Origin: Methylobacter marinus A45 | GTDB taxonomy: Bacteria > Pseudomonadota > Gammaproteobacteria > Methylococcales > Methylomonadaceae | Length of the DNA: 64,000 nt | Reading direction: 5' to 3' | NCBI RefSeq assembly: GCF_000383855.1 | Contig: NZ_KB912877.1 | Span: 1 to 64,000, forward strand | Part shown: positions 26,501 to 34,946 of the stretch, in pieces | Numbering within the stretch: position 1 is the first letter of the stretch | Layout: each line of letters opens with the position of its first letter | Notes under the pieces: model-generated | Told to the model about the DNA's origin: nothing | The model's database searches: none | What the model saw: the letters and a program-made list of their open reading frames with translations, nothing else | Made by a program: the position numbers and the translations under genes

Positions 26501-26980
26501 TTAAGCTGTTAATTTGCCTATGGCGTTGAGTTCGGCGGTCAGCTCATCAGCAGGCATCGTCTCCAACGGCAACGCCAGCATTTTGTTGATGCGCTGCTCC
26601 AGGGCACGGTAGGTCTCTTTGAACGCCGCCATGACTTCATCGTTCGATCCGGTTACGCGGTCCGGATCCGGCAGGCCCCAATGGGCCTTGACGGCCTGGT
26701 TTAAATAAACGGGGCAGACTTCGCCGGCAGCATTGTCACAGACCGTAATGACGATATCGATCGGCTGATTTTCCAGGCTATCCCAGGATTTGCTGAATAA
26801 ACCTTCGGTTGAAACACCCTGCGCCTGCAGGGTGGCCAGCGCCTTGGGATGCACCTGTCCTTTCGGATGACTACCGGCCGAAAAGGCTTTGATGCGGCCT
26901 TGGCCTAAATGATTGAACAAAGCTTCGCCGATGACGCTGCGGCACGAGTTGCCGGTACAAAGAACAAGTATGTTTAACAT
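26501..26980 (-). CDS. arsC: Arsenate reductase, low-molecular-weight phosphatase type
   Basis: The 159-residue product has the P-loop CTGNSCRS at residues 8-15 (Cys8, Arg14), later cysteines in VCDNAAGEVCP, and the general-acid loop LPDPDRV. This is the thioredoxin-coupled family (pI258/LMWP fold). The two downstream cysteines can relay the disulfide. It reduces arsenate to arsenite for export by Acr3, encoded immediately downstream. Confidence 0.94.
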   Translation of the reverse strand: MLNILVLCTGNSCRSVIGEALFNHLGQGRIKAFSAGSHPKGQVHPKALATLQAQGVSTEGLFSKSWDSLENQPIDIVITVCDNAAGEVCPVYLNQAVKAHWGLPDPDRVTGSNDEVMAAFKETYRALEQRINKMLALPLETMPADELTAELNAIGKLTA

Positions 26981-27292
26981 GATATTTCCTCGAATAATAT
27001 TGAACAGTTGCCAGTGTTTGTCTCACTTCTTCGGGAGATGAAGTCTCGGATCAACATCTCCCCTAAGCCTGCGGATTGATGAGCATACGCAGGCGTTCTG
27101 TGCCTAACGGTTCTTCCCTCAGCAGCGGCACGACCATGGCGCCGAGCATGACGACTGTCCACGGCGTCGATCTCGCGCAGTTCGTTGACGGCGCGCCGGC
27201 GCAGCAAGGACGATTCAGGCTTGAATGAGTTTCATCCGCTCCAAAAAACATAAAATTAAAAATAACAGTCACGTCCCGGCAGCATGGTCTGA
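26981..27292 (-). pseudogene. Decayed coding remnant between arsH and arsC
   Basis: The 310-bp gap contains two overlapping minus-strand frames whose pieces look like one protein broken by an indel. One reads PSTNCARSTPWTVVMLGAMV followed by VPLLREEPLGTERLRMLINP. The other frame gives RRRAVNELREIDAVD over the same bases. There is no start codon. The family is not recognised. It may be the tail of a gene lost from the arsenic operon. Confidence 0.35.
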
Positions 27293-28015
27293 CTAGATCG
27301 TCCGTTGATTAACCCGCCGGGATAGTTCTTCGGCGCTTTCCTTGCGTTCGCTGTAGCGGTCAACCAGATAAGGCGCCACATCCCGGGTCAGCAGCGTGAA
27401 CTTAAACAGTTCCTCCATCACATCGACGACCCGATCGTAATAAGCGGACGGTTTCATCCGGTTGTTATCGTCAAATTCCAGAAAGGCCTTGGCAACCGAC
27501 GACTGATTAGGAATGGTGAGCATGCGCATCCAGCGCCCCAGGACGCGCATCTGATTGACGGCGTTAAAGGACTGCGAACCGCCCGACACCTGCATCAGCG
27601 CCAAGGTCTTCCCCTGGGTTGGGCGCACAGCCCCCAGGGACAAAGGAATCCAGTCGATCTGTGTCTTGATGATGCCGGTCATGGCGCCATGGCGTTCCGG
27701 CGAGCACCAGACCATGCCTTCGGCCCACTGAGTCAGTTCCCGTAGTTCCACCACCTTGGGATGACTCTCAGGTGCATCGTCAGGCAGCGGCAGGCCGCTG
27801 GGATTGAAGATCCGCACCTCGCCGCCCATGGCTCGAAGCAGTCGGGCGGCTTCTTCGGTCAGCAAGCGACTGAAGGAACGCTCACGCAAGGAGCCGTACA
27901 GCATCAGGAAGCGCGGGGCATGCGTGGAAGGATTCGCCGGCCGCAACTGCTCCGGATCCGGGATACGGAACAGGTCGCGCTCAATATTGGGTAAATCATT
28001 CAATGAATCAGACAT
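27293..28015 (-). CDS. arsH: ArsH, NADPH-dependent FMN reductase
   Basis: The 240-residue product is of typical ArsH length. The flavodoxin-like core contains the phosphate-binding loop [20 protein letters not shown], then [20 protein letters not shown] and [20 protein letters not shown]. ArsH oxidises trivalent methyl- and aryl-arsenicals and reduces quinones. The start ATG has a GGAG site 8 bp upstream and overlaps the stop of the 28-codon ORF (ATGTCTGA). Confidence 0.95.
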   Translation of the reverse strand: MSDSLNDLPNIERDLFRIPDPEQLRPANPSTHAPRFLMLYGSLRERSFSRLLTEEAARLLRAMGGEVRIFNPSGLPLPDDAPESHPKVVELRELTQWAEGMVWCSPERHGAMTGIIKTQIDWIPLSLGAVRPTQGKTLALMQVSGGSQSFNAVNQMRVLGRWMRMLTIPNQSSVAKAFLEFDDNNRMKPSAYYDRVVDVMEELFKFTLLTRDVAPYLVDRYSERKESAEELSRRVNQRTI

Positions 28016-28094
28016 GTTTTCTCTCCTGCTCCATCGCCATGTTGTTATCTTCCATGCCGCGGTACAGCACGGGGTCGAATACTAGGCTTGTCAT
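28008..28094 (-). CDS. 28-residue ORF coupled to arsH
   Basis: The ATG at 28094 has a perfect AAGGAG site 7 bp upstream. The peptide begins [20 protein letters not shown] and ends EQERKHV. Its stop overlaps the arsH start. The strong ribosome site and overlap suggest that it is translated and could couple or tune arsH expression. It may alternatively be the stump of a deleted gene. Not recognised. Confidence 0.5.
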   Translation of the reverse strand: MTSLVFDPVLYRGMEDNNMAMEQERKHV

Positions 28095-28285
28095 AAAGGT
28101 TCTCCTTAAAACTTTAGGTTGTAGATTGATTATGCGGTTCAGCCCGACTTTCAGGCATATCGGACGTTTTGCAGCGCCGCCGGCGCCAGTCAGGTTCCGG
28201 GTAAAACGGCATGGCCTGTGTATCTGTTCGAGGCTTACTGTTGCAGGGAGCATATCGAATATTTTCATAAAAATACCCTTAAATT

Positions 28286-28307
28286 GATATACGAATAAGC
28301 ATATATT
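28286..28307. promoter_or_regulatory. Candidate ArsR operator upstream of arsH
   Basis: GATATACGAATAAGCATATATT is an imperfect palindrome that matches the perfect one upstream of arsR at most positions. In particular ATAAgCATATATT matches ATAAcCATATATT. It lies between arsR and the arsH unit and could let ArsR control that part separately. Confidence 0.55.
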
Positions 28308-28323
28308 TCAACGAAACTAAACA

Positions 28324-28674
28324 TCAGCCGCATGCCGCTGCTTCAGGCCGGCATTCCATGTTGCGCAAGCGCTCCTGGTCTTTTTCAAACTGGCCGTTTT
28401 TATTGACAGCCATTAGCGCGCTTTCCAGAATCGGAAACGCCCAGTCTGGCAGTTTCGGATTGATCTGATAATAAACCCACTGCCCCTCGCGACTGTCCTG
28501 CAACAGGCCGCATTGACGCAATTGCGCCAGATGCCGCGAAATTTTGGGTTGGGACAAGCCCAGCGCCGCCGTCAGTTCGCAGACGCAGAGCTTCCCCTCT
28601 TTTTGCAGCAACGTCACGCAGCGCAAACGTGTATCGTCAGACAGGGACTTGAAAAATTGAGCTGGTGTCATCAT
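28324..28674 (-). CDS. arsR: ArsR-type arsenic-responsive repressor
   Basis: The 116-residue product has a winged helix-turn-helix with LCVCELTAALGLSQPKISRH. Cys30 and Cys32 in the KLCVCELT helix match the As(III) sensor of classical R773-type ArsR proteins. Further cysteines occur at the C-terminus (ECRPEAAACG). Metalloid binding should release it from the operator. It is the first gene of the minus-strand arsenic cluster and is probably autoregulated from the palindrome just upstream. Confidence 0.94.
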   Translation of the reverse strand: MMTPAQFFKSLSDDTRLRCVTLLQKEGKLCVCELTAALGLSQPKISRHLAQLRQCGLLQDSREGQWVYYQINPKLPDWAFPILESALMAVNKNGQFEKDQERLRNMECRPEAAACG

Positions 28675-28691
28675 GGATATTTCAGTTATAA

Positions 28692-28713
28692 AATATATGG
28701 ATAACCATATATT
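28692..28713. promoter_or_regulatory. ArsR operator (perfect palindrome)
   Basis: AATATATGG-ATAA-CCATATATT is a perfect 9-bp inverted repeat with a 4-bp spacer, 18 bp upstream of the arsR start. Position and AT-rich symmetry fit a homodimeric ArsR operator overlapping the promoter. Confidence 0.75.
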
Positions 28714-29050
28714 TATTCGATCCGCGGGTCAATTTTTATTTTTCTTCTGCCTGGAAAACCAACCTAACAGGAAGCCCAGACAACAGTGGAAGCCATCTTG
28801 ATTCGGCAAATGTACGATTAGTTTTCAGTGGACTTTTTTGGGGTGCTTTGTCAGACGAACCCCCGTACCTCCCTACTTCATGAGCGGCATTCAATCCGCT
28901 ACCCGCACGTTCACGCCGCATGGCGTGCCGGAAACCGGCGGATGAGCCATGCAACGGCCAGGCTGACCGCCATCGTCACCAGCCGATCGACGCCGCTCCA
29001 CACGGCGCTGAAAGCTGGCGACTCTCGGCGCCTTTCTGCTTTACTCTCGC
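28714..29050. other. Stretch with a decayed minus-strand fragment
   Basis: The 337-bp gap between arsR and the antiporter gene contains a minus-strand frame reading DRLVTMAVSLAVAWLIRRFP with no start and stops soon after. It looks like the remnant of a small membrane protein. No other feature is supported. Confidence 0.3.
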
Positions 29051-30724
29051 TCAATCTTGCCGGATGACAACCTTTTCAGCGTCTTCCTGCACCAGCGCGG
29101 CTTCTCCGTTGATAGCACCAAGGACCGTCTCAATACCGGGATTACCCGCAGCTGCGCTCTTGGTCACCTGATTACCCAAGGCATTGAACCCGGCTTGGGA
29201 CTCAACTATTTGCCGGGCCAACTGATTGCCGGCCTCAACCAGCGGATGGATAATAAAATTCGCTCCGAGCTGCTCCAATTGCTCTTCCTCTTCGGCATGA
29301 TAACAAATTGTTCCTATCTGCCCTGAATAGCCATTCTTCCTGAGCTGGCTCACAGCCCAGCAACGCGCATCAAATTCAGGCAGCGTTAAAATAATGCCTC
29401 TGACCTTGTTCAAGGCTAGTCCCGACCAGAGCTCGGGGTCGCCGGCATCGCCGTAAATTACGCGTCGCCCCTCGGCCAGCAGACTTTCCAGAACGGTCGG
29501 GTCGGCATCCAGGCCGACGACCCGCCTCTCCTGCCGATGCAGGGTCAGATAGGCGGAAAGTCCGGTACGGCCCATGCCTACGACCAGCCATTCCGCCGCG
29601 CCGATGGACTCGGGAAGTCGGTCCGGATGCCAGGTTTTCTTCTCGAAACGGACCAGCACGGGCTCAAGCCATGAAAACAGGCGATGCGAATACCGGTTCA
29701 ACGGCGCCGCGACCGCAAGCGATCCGGCTACGGCCAAGGCGATGGTGGCGTTCCATTCCGGCGCTAACAAGCCCGCTTTCACTACCGCACCGGTCGTGAT
29801 CAATGCGAACTCGCTATAGGTCATCAAAGCCAGCGATGAAATGAAGGCGGTGCGCGCACGTAATCCGGCCAGCAAAAACAATACGAAGAACAAGAGTCCC
29901 TGCAGCGGCAAGATTAGCAGTAATTCAAGCGCGTCGATGACTTGGTCGGTATTCGGCAGATCGGACAGACCGATTTGCAGGAAAAACGCCACGAGGAAGA
30001 CTTCCTTGAGCCCCCAAAGTTTACTGGTAAGTTCGTCGATTTCAGGGTGAGCAGACAGCATCACGCCCATCAGCAAGGCACCGATATCGGGTGAAATGCC
30101 GACGTTTTCAGATGTTACCCCTCCGGCGAGTGCCAGAGAGACACCCAACAGCAGCTTTAGCTCATTAGCACGGGTATATGTGAGCAAGCGATGCGCCAGC
30201 GGACGCAGCAACGGCACAAGCAATAGCGCGAAGGCCCAATACGAGGGCTGTCTGCCGTCGGCAAAAGCCAGCAACACGATCGCTACGATATCCTGAAAAA
30301 TCAGAATGCTGAGCACATCCCGGCCATGCAGGGAAGAAAGCTCGCCATTGTCCTCCAGCACCTTGATCGCAAGCACGGTGCTGGAGAAAGCCAAGCTCGC
30401 GCCCAGTATCAAACCGCCGGTCATCTGTTCGCCCAATAACAGAAAAACAAAGCCGGAAAAACCGGTTACCAGCGCTAAATGCAAGCCGCCGACGCTTAAC
30501 ACTTCGCGCCGCACAAGGGAACTTAATTTAAGCTTCAAGCCTACCGTGAACAGCAGTAACTCGATGCCGATATCCGCCAGATGTGTCAGGGTTTGTGCGG
30601 ATTCCACGCCCATGGCGTGCAGAATATAGCCTGCAGCCAAATAACCGACCAGCGGCGGAAAAGATAAACGATTGGCGATCATGCCGATGAGATAAGCCGA
30701 GCCCACCCAAATTAATTCCATCAT
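29051..30724 (-). CDS. Kef-type (CPA2) cation/proton antiporter with TrkA-N domain
   Basis: The 557-residue product has about twelve membrane segments over residues 1-370, starting WVGSAYLIGMIANRLSFPPL. The typical SLAFSSTVLAIKVLEDNGEL segment and GVTSENVGISPDIGALLMGV follow. The C-terminal RCK/TrkA-N domain (residues ~395-530) has the dinucleotide motif VGMGRTG and VGLDADP. Architecture resembles E. coli YbaL and Kef. It probably exchanges K+ or Na+ for protons at the inner membrane under nucleotide control. It is monocistronic. Confidence 0.9.
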   Translation of the reverse strand: MMELIWVGSAYLIGMIANRLSFPPLVGYLAAGYILHAMGVESAQTLTHLADIGIELLLFTVGLKLKLSSLVRREVLSVGGLHLALVTGFSGFVFLLLGEQMTGGLILGASLAFSSTVLAIKVLEDNGELSSLHGRDVLSILIFQDIVAIVLLAFADGRQPSYWAFALLLVPLLRPLAHRLLTYTRANELKLLLGVSLALAGGVTSENVGISPDIGALLMGVMLSAHPEIDELTSKLWGLKEVFLVAFFLQIGLSDLPNTDQVIDALELLLILPLQGLLFFVLFLLAGLRARTAFISSLALMTYSEFALITTGAVVKAGLLAPEWNATIALAVAGSLAVAAPLNRYSHRLFSWLEPVLVRFEKKTWHPDRLPESIGAAEWLVVGMGRTGLSAYLTLHRQERRVVGLDADPTVLESLLAEGRRVIYGDAGDPELWSGLALNKVRGIILTLPEFDARCWAVSQLRKNGYSGQIGTICYHAEEEEQLEQLGANFIIHPLVEAGNQLARQIVESQAGFNALGNQVTKSAAAGNPGIETVLGAINGEAALVQEDAEKVVIRQD

Positions 30725-31282
30725 GTATTACATATCCTGTTATATTCGAATAATTTCAATAAATAGTGATACAAATAATTGTTAATAAAAATGTTTTAAT
30801 CGCAGCGAGTTGTTTTGAATTCAACAGCCTGCATTTTGGTTTGAGCCAGATCTCCCTGATGGTTCGCTTGTGATGGCTCTACACCTCGCGGAGCAATCCG
30901 TGAAGAACATCAAGACTGTTTTTAACTATTCAAAAACAGTCACTTGCATGTCTGATTATATGATTGTGCGGCCAAACGGATGAGTCGTCAAAAATTATAT
31001 ACCTCATCGCTAAACAGCCGTAGCCTGATCGGAACTCCTGACCACAAGGCAGACCCAGGCCAGCAATTAAAATGGCACAGTCGTCTTCCGAACATGACAA
31101 GCATCGCTCTACTGCATAGACATACCCTTGCGCTATGCCCGCAGAGCACAGCGATGGATTTTTACCTGTTATTGCCGCCGCGATGATGCCGGCTATCTTT
31201 ACCTGTCCGGCAAGCCCGGTGATACTCAGAATGGTTTGCAAGGCAAATGCCTTGGTTGCGTTGACTCTGGGGGGTTAGCAGG
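30725..31282. other. Gene-free 560-bp stretch
   Basis: Two candidate frames (minus 30930-31241 and plus 30980-31186) overlap each other and have no ribosome sites or recognisable products. AAACAGTC near 30915 and 30943 is a short direct repeat. Nothing else is supported. Confidence 0.4.
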
Positions 31283-31447
31283 ATGAAGATATTTCATAAC
31301 ACCATGCAAAATCTGAACCGGACTAAAAAAATGCGCAATGAAGTTTCTGTCCTCTTGCGGAAACTTGTCTGGGATAATAAAGACCGCATGAAATCCAAAT
31401 ACCGGTTTATGATTGACAAAAACCTAGATGGTATAGCCCATAATTGA
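31283..31447 (+). CDS. Possible 54-residue basic protein
   Basis: A 54-codon frame from ATG 31283 to TGA 31445-31447 encodes a Lys/Arg/Asn-rich peptide beginning MKIFHNTMQNLNRTKKMRNE. It precedes the DUF502 gene by 55 bp on the same strand. The ribosome site is poor (AGCAGG directly before ATG). Composition is protein-like, but no family is known. Confidence 0.35.
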   Translation: MKIFHNTMQNLNRTKKMRNEVSVLLRKLVWDNKDRMKSKYRFMIDKNLDGIAHN

Positions 31448-31502
31448 CAATAGCGTTAAGATGAAAAAGCGCTTCATTATAACGGTAAATAAGGAAACAA
31501 CC

Positions 31503-32093
31503 ATGAAAGACAAACTTAAACTGTTGATAGATTACGTACTGATCGGCGTGGCCGCGTTTCTCCCGATAGCCCTAGTATTTCAGATTGTTATCTATGTTGA
31601 ACATTTATTGGCGGACTTTGTATTACTCGTCCATGGCCAATACGAAAACCCGCTGGTGACCATTGCTTTGTTTATGGTGGCCATCGCGTTACTGGCTTAT
31701 TTCGGCAAACTGCTCAAGCATGACAGAGCGCATTTGCTGTATTATCTGGAAGGACTGATCCAGCGCATCCCCATTATCGGCAGCATTTATCGGGTCACAA
31801 GAAAGCTGATCAGGTTGTTTTTCACGACCAAAGACCCTCAAGTCCGTGAAATTGTTTATGTCGAGTACCCTAAAGACGGCATGTGGGTGCCGGCTTATGT
31901 CACCAATCGTATAAATGACAGCTATGTTTTGTATATTCCAACCTCCCCCAACCCCACCTCCGGCTTTACCGTCATGGTTCACAAGGACAAGGTCGTCAAG
32001 TCAAACATGAATATTGAAGAGGTCTCGAGCTTCGTGATCAGCGTCGGCGTCGATTATGCCAAACCCGATGAAGTGGACTTTTTTTCTAAATAA
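31503..32093 (+). CDS. DUF502 family membrane protein
   Basis: The product has 196 residues from the ATG at 31503, which has an AAGGA site 8 bp upstream. The upstream in-frame extension is rejected. Two N-terminal membrane segments (YVLIGVAAFLPIALVFQIVI and LVTIALFMVAIALLAYFGKL) precede the family motif GLIQRIPIIGSIYRVTRKLI. The soluble end has VEYPKDGMWVPAYVTN and IPTSPNPTSGFTVMV. DUF502 proteins are widespread inner-membrane proteins of unknown function. The gene converges on the AlbA_2 gene. Confidence 0.88.
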   Translation: MKDKLKLLIDYVLIGVAAFLPIALVFQIVIYVEHLLADFVLLVHGQYENPLVTIALFMVAIALLAYFGKLLKHDRAHLLYYLEGLIQRIPIIGSIYRVTRKLIRLFFTTKDPQVREIVYVEYPKDGMWVPAYVTNRINDSYVLYIPTSPNPTSGFTVMVHKDKVVKSNMNIEEVSSFVISVGVDYAKPDEVDFFSK

Positions 32094-32129
32094 TGAGCGT
32101 TAGCCATAAGAAACGCCACGGAGGTTGAA

Positions 32130-32957
32130 TCATTGCGCATGCTTCCATCTGCCGGAAATATAGCCCAATGCCTCCTGAATATTCAGATCGCGCGTGCCGC
32201 CGCCAGTTCTGACATAAAATTTTGGCGTGTTGCCCTGGTTAAAGAACACGGGCCTGATAGAAGGCGAAACGATAAGGCGGCAAACTTCCTTGCCGTCAAT
32301 GACATGAAATAAAACATGCACGAAAGAACAAAGATCGGCGCCCAGATTCGTCGAAATGGCCGTCATGATAGTTTGTTCGAAGCCATCCTGATCCTGTCTT
32401 TTAAGCGTTTGATAATCTTTTTCAAGGCCAACCACTTCACCGTTATCGGCAATGCCGATCAGCAATGTGCCGCCCTCATGACTATTCAAAAAACCGGCCA
32501 GGGTTTTCAACACCACACCTTCAAGAGCCCGGTTAATGCGCGACTCCGCCATATCCCAGCGAAATGAAGACTTGAATTCCAGCAACGGGCCCTCCCCTTG
32601 CCTGATAATCGAAGGCAAATCCTTATCAAGCTCCAATTTTAATTGTTCGATGCGTAATAAGCGCTGATGCAAGACCCTGTATAGCCCCAGGGATAACAAG
32701 CCCAACATTGCGCCGATTTCCGCATAGAATACGATAAGATTATTCGGCGCCACTCGCCCCATCAGCATGTCCTTGACTTGACTCAGGACATATTCAATGG
32801 ACGAGACGGGATCGGCCGCCCGCTCGTGCGAATTGATATAGTCGTAGCTCGGCGCCAAAATGAAAATGCCGATTAATGCCCCAACAATCGCAGCGGCAAA
32901 GTAGAGCTTCAGCTGTTGCCGCCAAAGCTTGATCATCAATAAAAAAAATCTTTTCAT
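32130..32957 (-). CDS. Membrane-anchored AlbA_2 (Schlafen-type) domain protein
   Basis: The 275-residue product has an N-terminal membrane segment (YFAAAIVGALIGIFILAPSY), a ~45-residue external loop, and a second segment (IVFYAEIGAMLGLLSLGLYR). A cytoplasmic AlbA_2 domain follows, with EGPLLEFKSSFRWD near residue 125, then NSHEGGTLLIGIADNGEVVG and a final FYVRTGGGTRDLNIQEA. AlbA_2 domains are nucleic-acid or nucleotide-related and occur in Schlafen-like proteins. It lies 171 bp downstream of a SIR2-like gene on the same strand. Membrane anchoring suggests a defence effector or sensor, by inference only. Confidence 0.82.
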   Translation of the reverse strand: MKRFFLLMIKLWRQQLKLYFAAAIVGALIGIFILAPSYDYINSHERAADPVSSIEYVLSQVKDMLMGRVAPNNLIVFYAEIGAMLGLLSLGLYRVLHQRLLRIEQLKLELDKDLPSIIRQGEGPLLEFKSSFRWDMAESRINRALEGVVLKTLAGFLNSHEGGTLLIGIADNGEVVGLEKDYQTLKRQDQDGFEQTIMTAISTNLGADLCSFVHVLFHVIDGKEVCRLIVSPSIRPVFFNQGNTPKFYVRTGGGTRDLNIQEALGYISGRWKHAQ

Positions 32958-33128
32958 TAGCTATTTCGCGACATCCGGTCTGCATGGAATAACCGAATGT
33001 TATATAACGAATATTCAATTAATGGCAAATTGCAGGCATCTTTAAATGCGGGCGGATAAAAATAAGCCCGGTATTGTGCGCACGAATGCGATCGATGGCG
33101 CGGCCTCGGCATCGGCCCATTCAGTTGA

Positions 33129-34280
33129 TCAATCCAGAGCCTCCAATACCGCTTTTGCCCAGGCGGAGAACTTGCCGGTATAAGAAATAACGGTTAAGCC
33201 TTTTCGTTCGCCGGTATGGTGGAAGATTTCATTGATGCGGCCTATTTGCGTATCGTCGATAGCCAGATCGATGTAGAACACTGTCTTGTTATAACCGTCG
33301 CTGCGGTCTTCCGCGAACTGCTTGAGCATCAACCGCACCAACGCGTCTTCTTCCGGCAGGCTGTAGCCGACGATGACTAACACGATCGACTCCTGCAGTA
33401 GCCGGATCGCTTTGGGAAAGATGGCCTGAAAATATTTTTGCTGATAATCCTGCTCATGCGAGGGCAGCATGATCTGCGGCGGATTTAATTTCAAGCTGTG
33501 AAAGTCTCTTTCGCTGTAGTCAAATTCGTAGCCGGCAGCTGTTTCATAAATCTCAAAGCCGCCGTTGATTTTTAGCAGATTATTGACCAGTCCATGAACG
33601 TGTATCGCCGTACCGCTGTTTTCACCGGAACACTGTCTCGGCGTAATCCCCCGATAGGTATAGCGCAGAAACGAACCATTCGATCCGGCACAATTGTCCA
33701 GAATGGCCTCAATAGCGGCATCATAGTTGGTGGTAATAAAGTGCGGCCGGATGCCTTCGGGCAACCGATCGGCACCGTCAGAGTCCTTGAACAGCCGTAA
33801 GAAGAGCTGCTGGATAGTATCCTGTTCATCGGTTAATGGGGCATCAAAACAAATCTTGTTCAGATCCTGATTGAAAGCATATAAAGGCGCCGTGTTTTTA
33901 AATTTCTTAACGATCAGCGCCTTGAGCTCGTTTTCGACGATAGCGATATTCTGTTCATCAAGATATCTGGACCTGACAGAGGCATATTTTTTCATCATGC
34001 CTATCTGATAAACAATATCCTTAAAAAGCTCGGGAGAAATATCCAGTTTGTGGGTTTGGTAGTTATTGAGCATAAGAAACTGCTCCAAAGCCCTGCCGCA
34101 CGGGTTCCATTCCTGATACTTGAATTCGAACAACTGGTTTTCAAGCGGAAATCTTTCATCCCACGATTTAGGAAAACCGGCCCCGAGAAAAAATGAAAAG
34201 CTGCACAATGGGGCTGCCTTTTTGCCTTTATAGGAATGCTGCTTGACCAAGGATGCAAATGTTCTCGGCGAATCCATCAT
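33129..34280 (-). CDS. SIR2-like domain protein (candidate NAD+-consuming defence protein)
   Basis: The product has about 383 residues from ATGs at 34280/34277; a longer frame to 34352 lacks support. SIR2-like landmarks appear in order. SFFLGAGFPKSW is near the N-terminus (NAD-binding GAG loop). FITTNYDAAIEAIL is near the middle, HVHGL carries the catalytic-type His, and VLVIVGYSLPEEDALVRLML closes the Rossmann core. This family includes NADases that act in abortive infection (Thoeris, DSR, Avs). Here the protein has no obvious sensor domain. The AlbA_2 membrane protein gene follows. Confidence 0.85.
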   Translation of the reverse strand: MMDSPRTFASLVKQHSYKGKKAAPLCSFSFFLGAGFPKSWDERFPLENQLFEFKYQEWNPCGRALEQFLMLNNYQTHKLDISPELFKDIVYQIGMMKKYASVRSRYLDEQNIAIVENELKALIVKKFKNTAPLYAFNQDLNKICFDAPLTDEQDTIQQLFLRLFKDSDGADRLPEGIRPHFITTNYDAAIEAILDNCAGSNGSFLRYTYRGITPRQCSGENSGTAIHVHGLVNNLLKINGGFEIYETAAGYEFDYSERDFHSLKLNPPQIMLPSHEQDYQQKYFQAIFPKAIRLLQESIVLVIVGYSLPEEDALVRLMLKQFAEDRSDGYNKTVFYIDLAIDDTQIGRINEIFHHTGERKGLTVISYTGKFSAWAKAVLEALD

Positions 34281-34352
34281 GTCGATTCGGCACCTACCTT
34301 TATATTGCAAATCAGTTCTGAAAATAACTAATGACAATCCCCCCGATATCAT

Positions 34353-34616
34353 TTTTTCTAGCGCGGTAAACAGGATAGAAAACCGTCTGTGCGCAAATGG
34401 GGTAATGTCAAAAAATTAGACCAGACTGTTTGGCATTGATTTCATCGCCTGAATAAAACCGATCTACTCTAAAGGCATTAATGTTTATCGCACGACTACT
34501 GCAATAAAAGAAACGATCCATGTTCTTTTTGGCTCATTGTTAATTATCCAATCTATCCGTATAGTCGCATCAAGACTTTCAAAAACAGATTCTGACCGTA
34601 TATAAAAGGACTGAGA
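34353..34616. other. Upstream region of the SIR2 gene and a small ORF
   Basis: AT-rich and non-coding. It contains a TATATAAAAGGA stretch at 34600-34610, where a promoter -10 region and the ribosome site of the 54-codon ORF may merge. No repeat is seen. Confidence 0.35.
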
Positions 34617-34781
34617 ATGAACGAAGCATCCAAGGCTATTTGTTACTGGAGTGATTTGGTGACGGAGTTTTTCGGGATTGTTTCGGGCGACTGCATAATC
34701 TCATCCACGTTGCCTGCATCAACGGCTGTTGCCCACAATGCAACCTTGAACCTTAAACTAAAAAACGCCAAACGAATCTAA
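34617..34781 (+). CDS. Possible 54-residue protein with its own terminator
   Basis: The ATG at 34617 follows AAAGGACTGAGA. The peptide starts MNEASKAICYWSDLVTEFFG and is mixed hydrophobic and polar, with a Lys/Arg end. A strong rho-independent terminator begins 64 bp after the stop codon, on the same strand. That supports a real short transcript, coding or not. No family recognised. Confidence 0.4.
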   Translation: MNEASKAICYWSDLVTEFFGIVSGDCIISSTLPASTAVAHNATLNLKLKNAKRI

Positions 34782-34844
34782 TTGTTGAATTCTTCCCTTT
34801 AACGTGCTCCATCTGGACTACTTTTCAAAGTAGTCATTGGATGA

Positions 34845-34880
34845 CTCCCAGGGCATCCTGCCTTGGGAGATTTTTCTTTT
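34845..34880 (+). terminator. Rho-independent terminator
   Basis: CTCCCA-GGGCA-TCC-TGCC-TTGGGAG forms a GC-rich stem and is followed by ATTTTTCTTTT. A second inverted repeat, GACTACTTTTCAAAGTAGTC, lies just upstream at 34817-34836. Confidence 0.75.
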
Positions 34881-34946
34881 CAGTCTTGCCTCTTATGCCG
34901 ACACGGCCTTCGGGCTATTCAAATCCAGTAATACTGAAGGCGCAAG

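Noticed and set aside
30930-31241. A 103-codon minus-strand frame downstream of the DUF502 promoter side
   Set aside because: It lacks a ribosome site and recognisable features, and overlaps an equally unsupported plus-strand frame.
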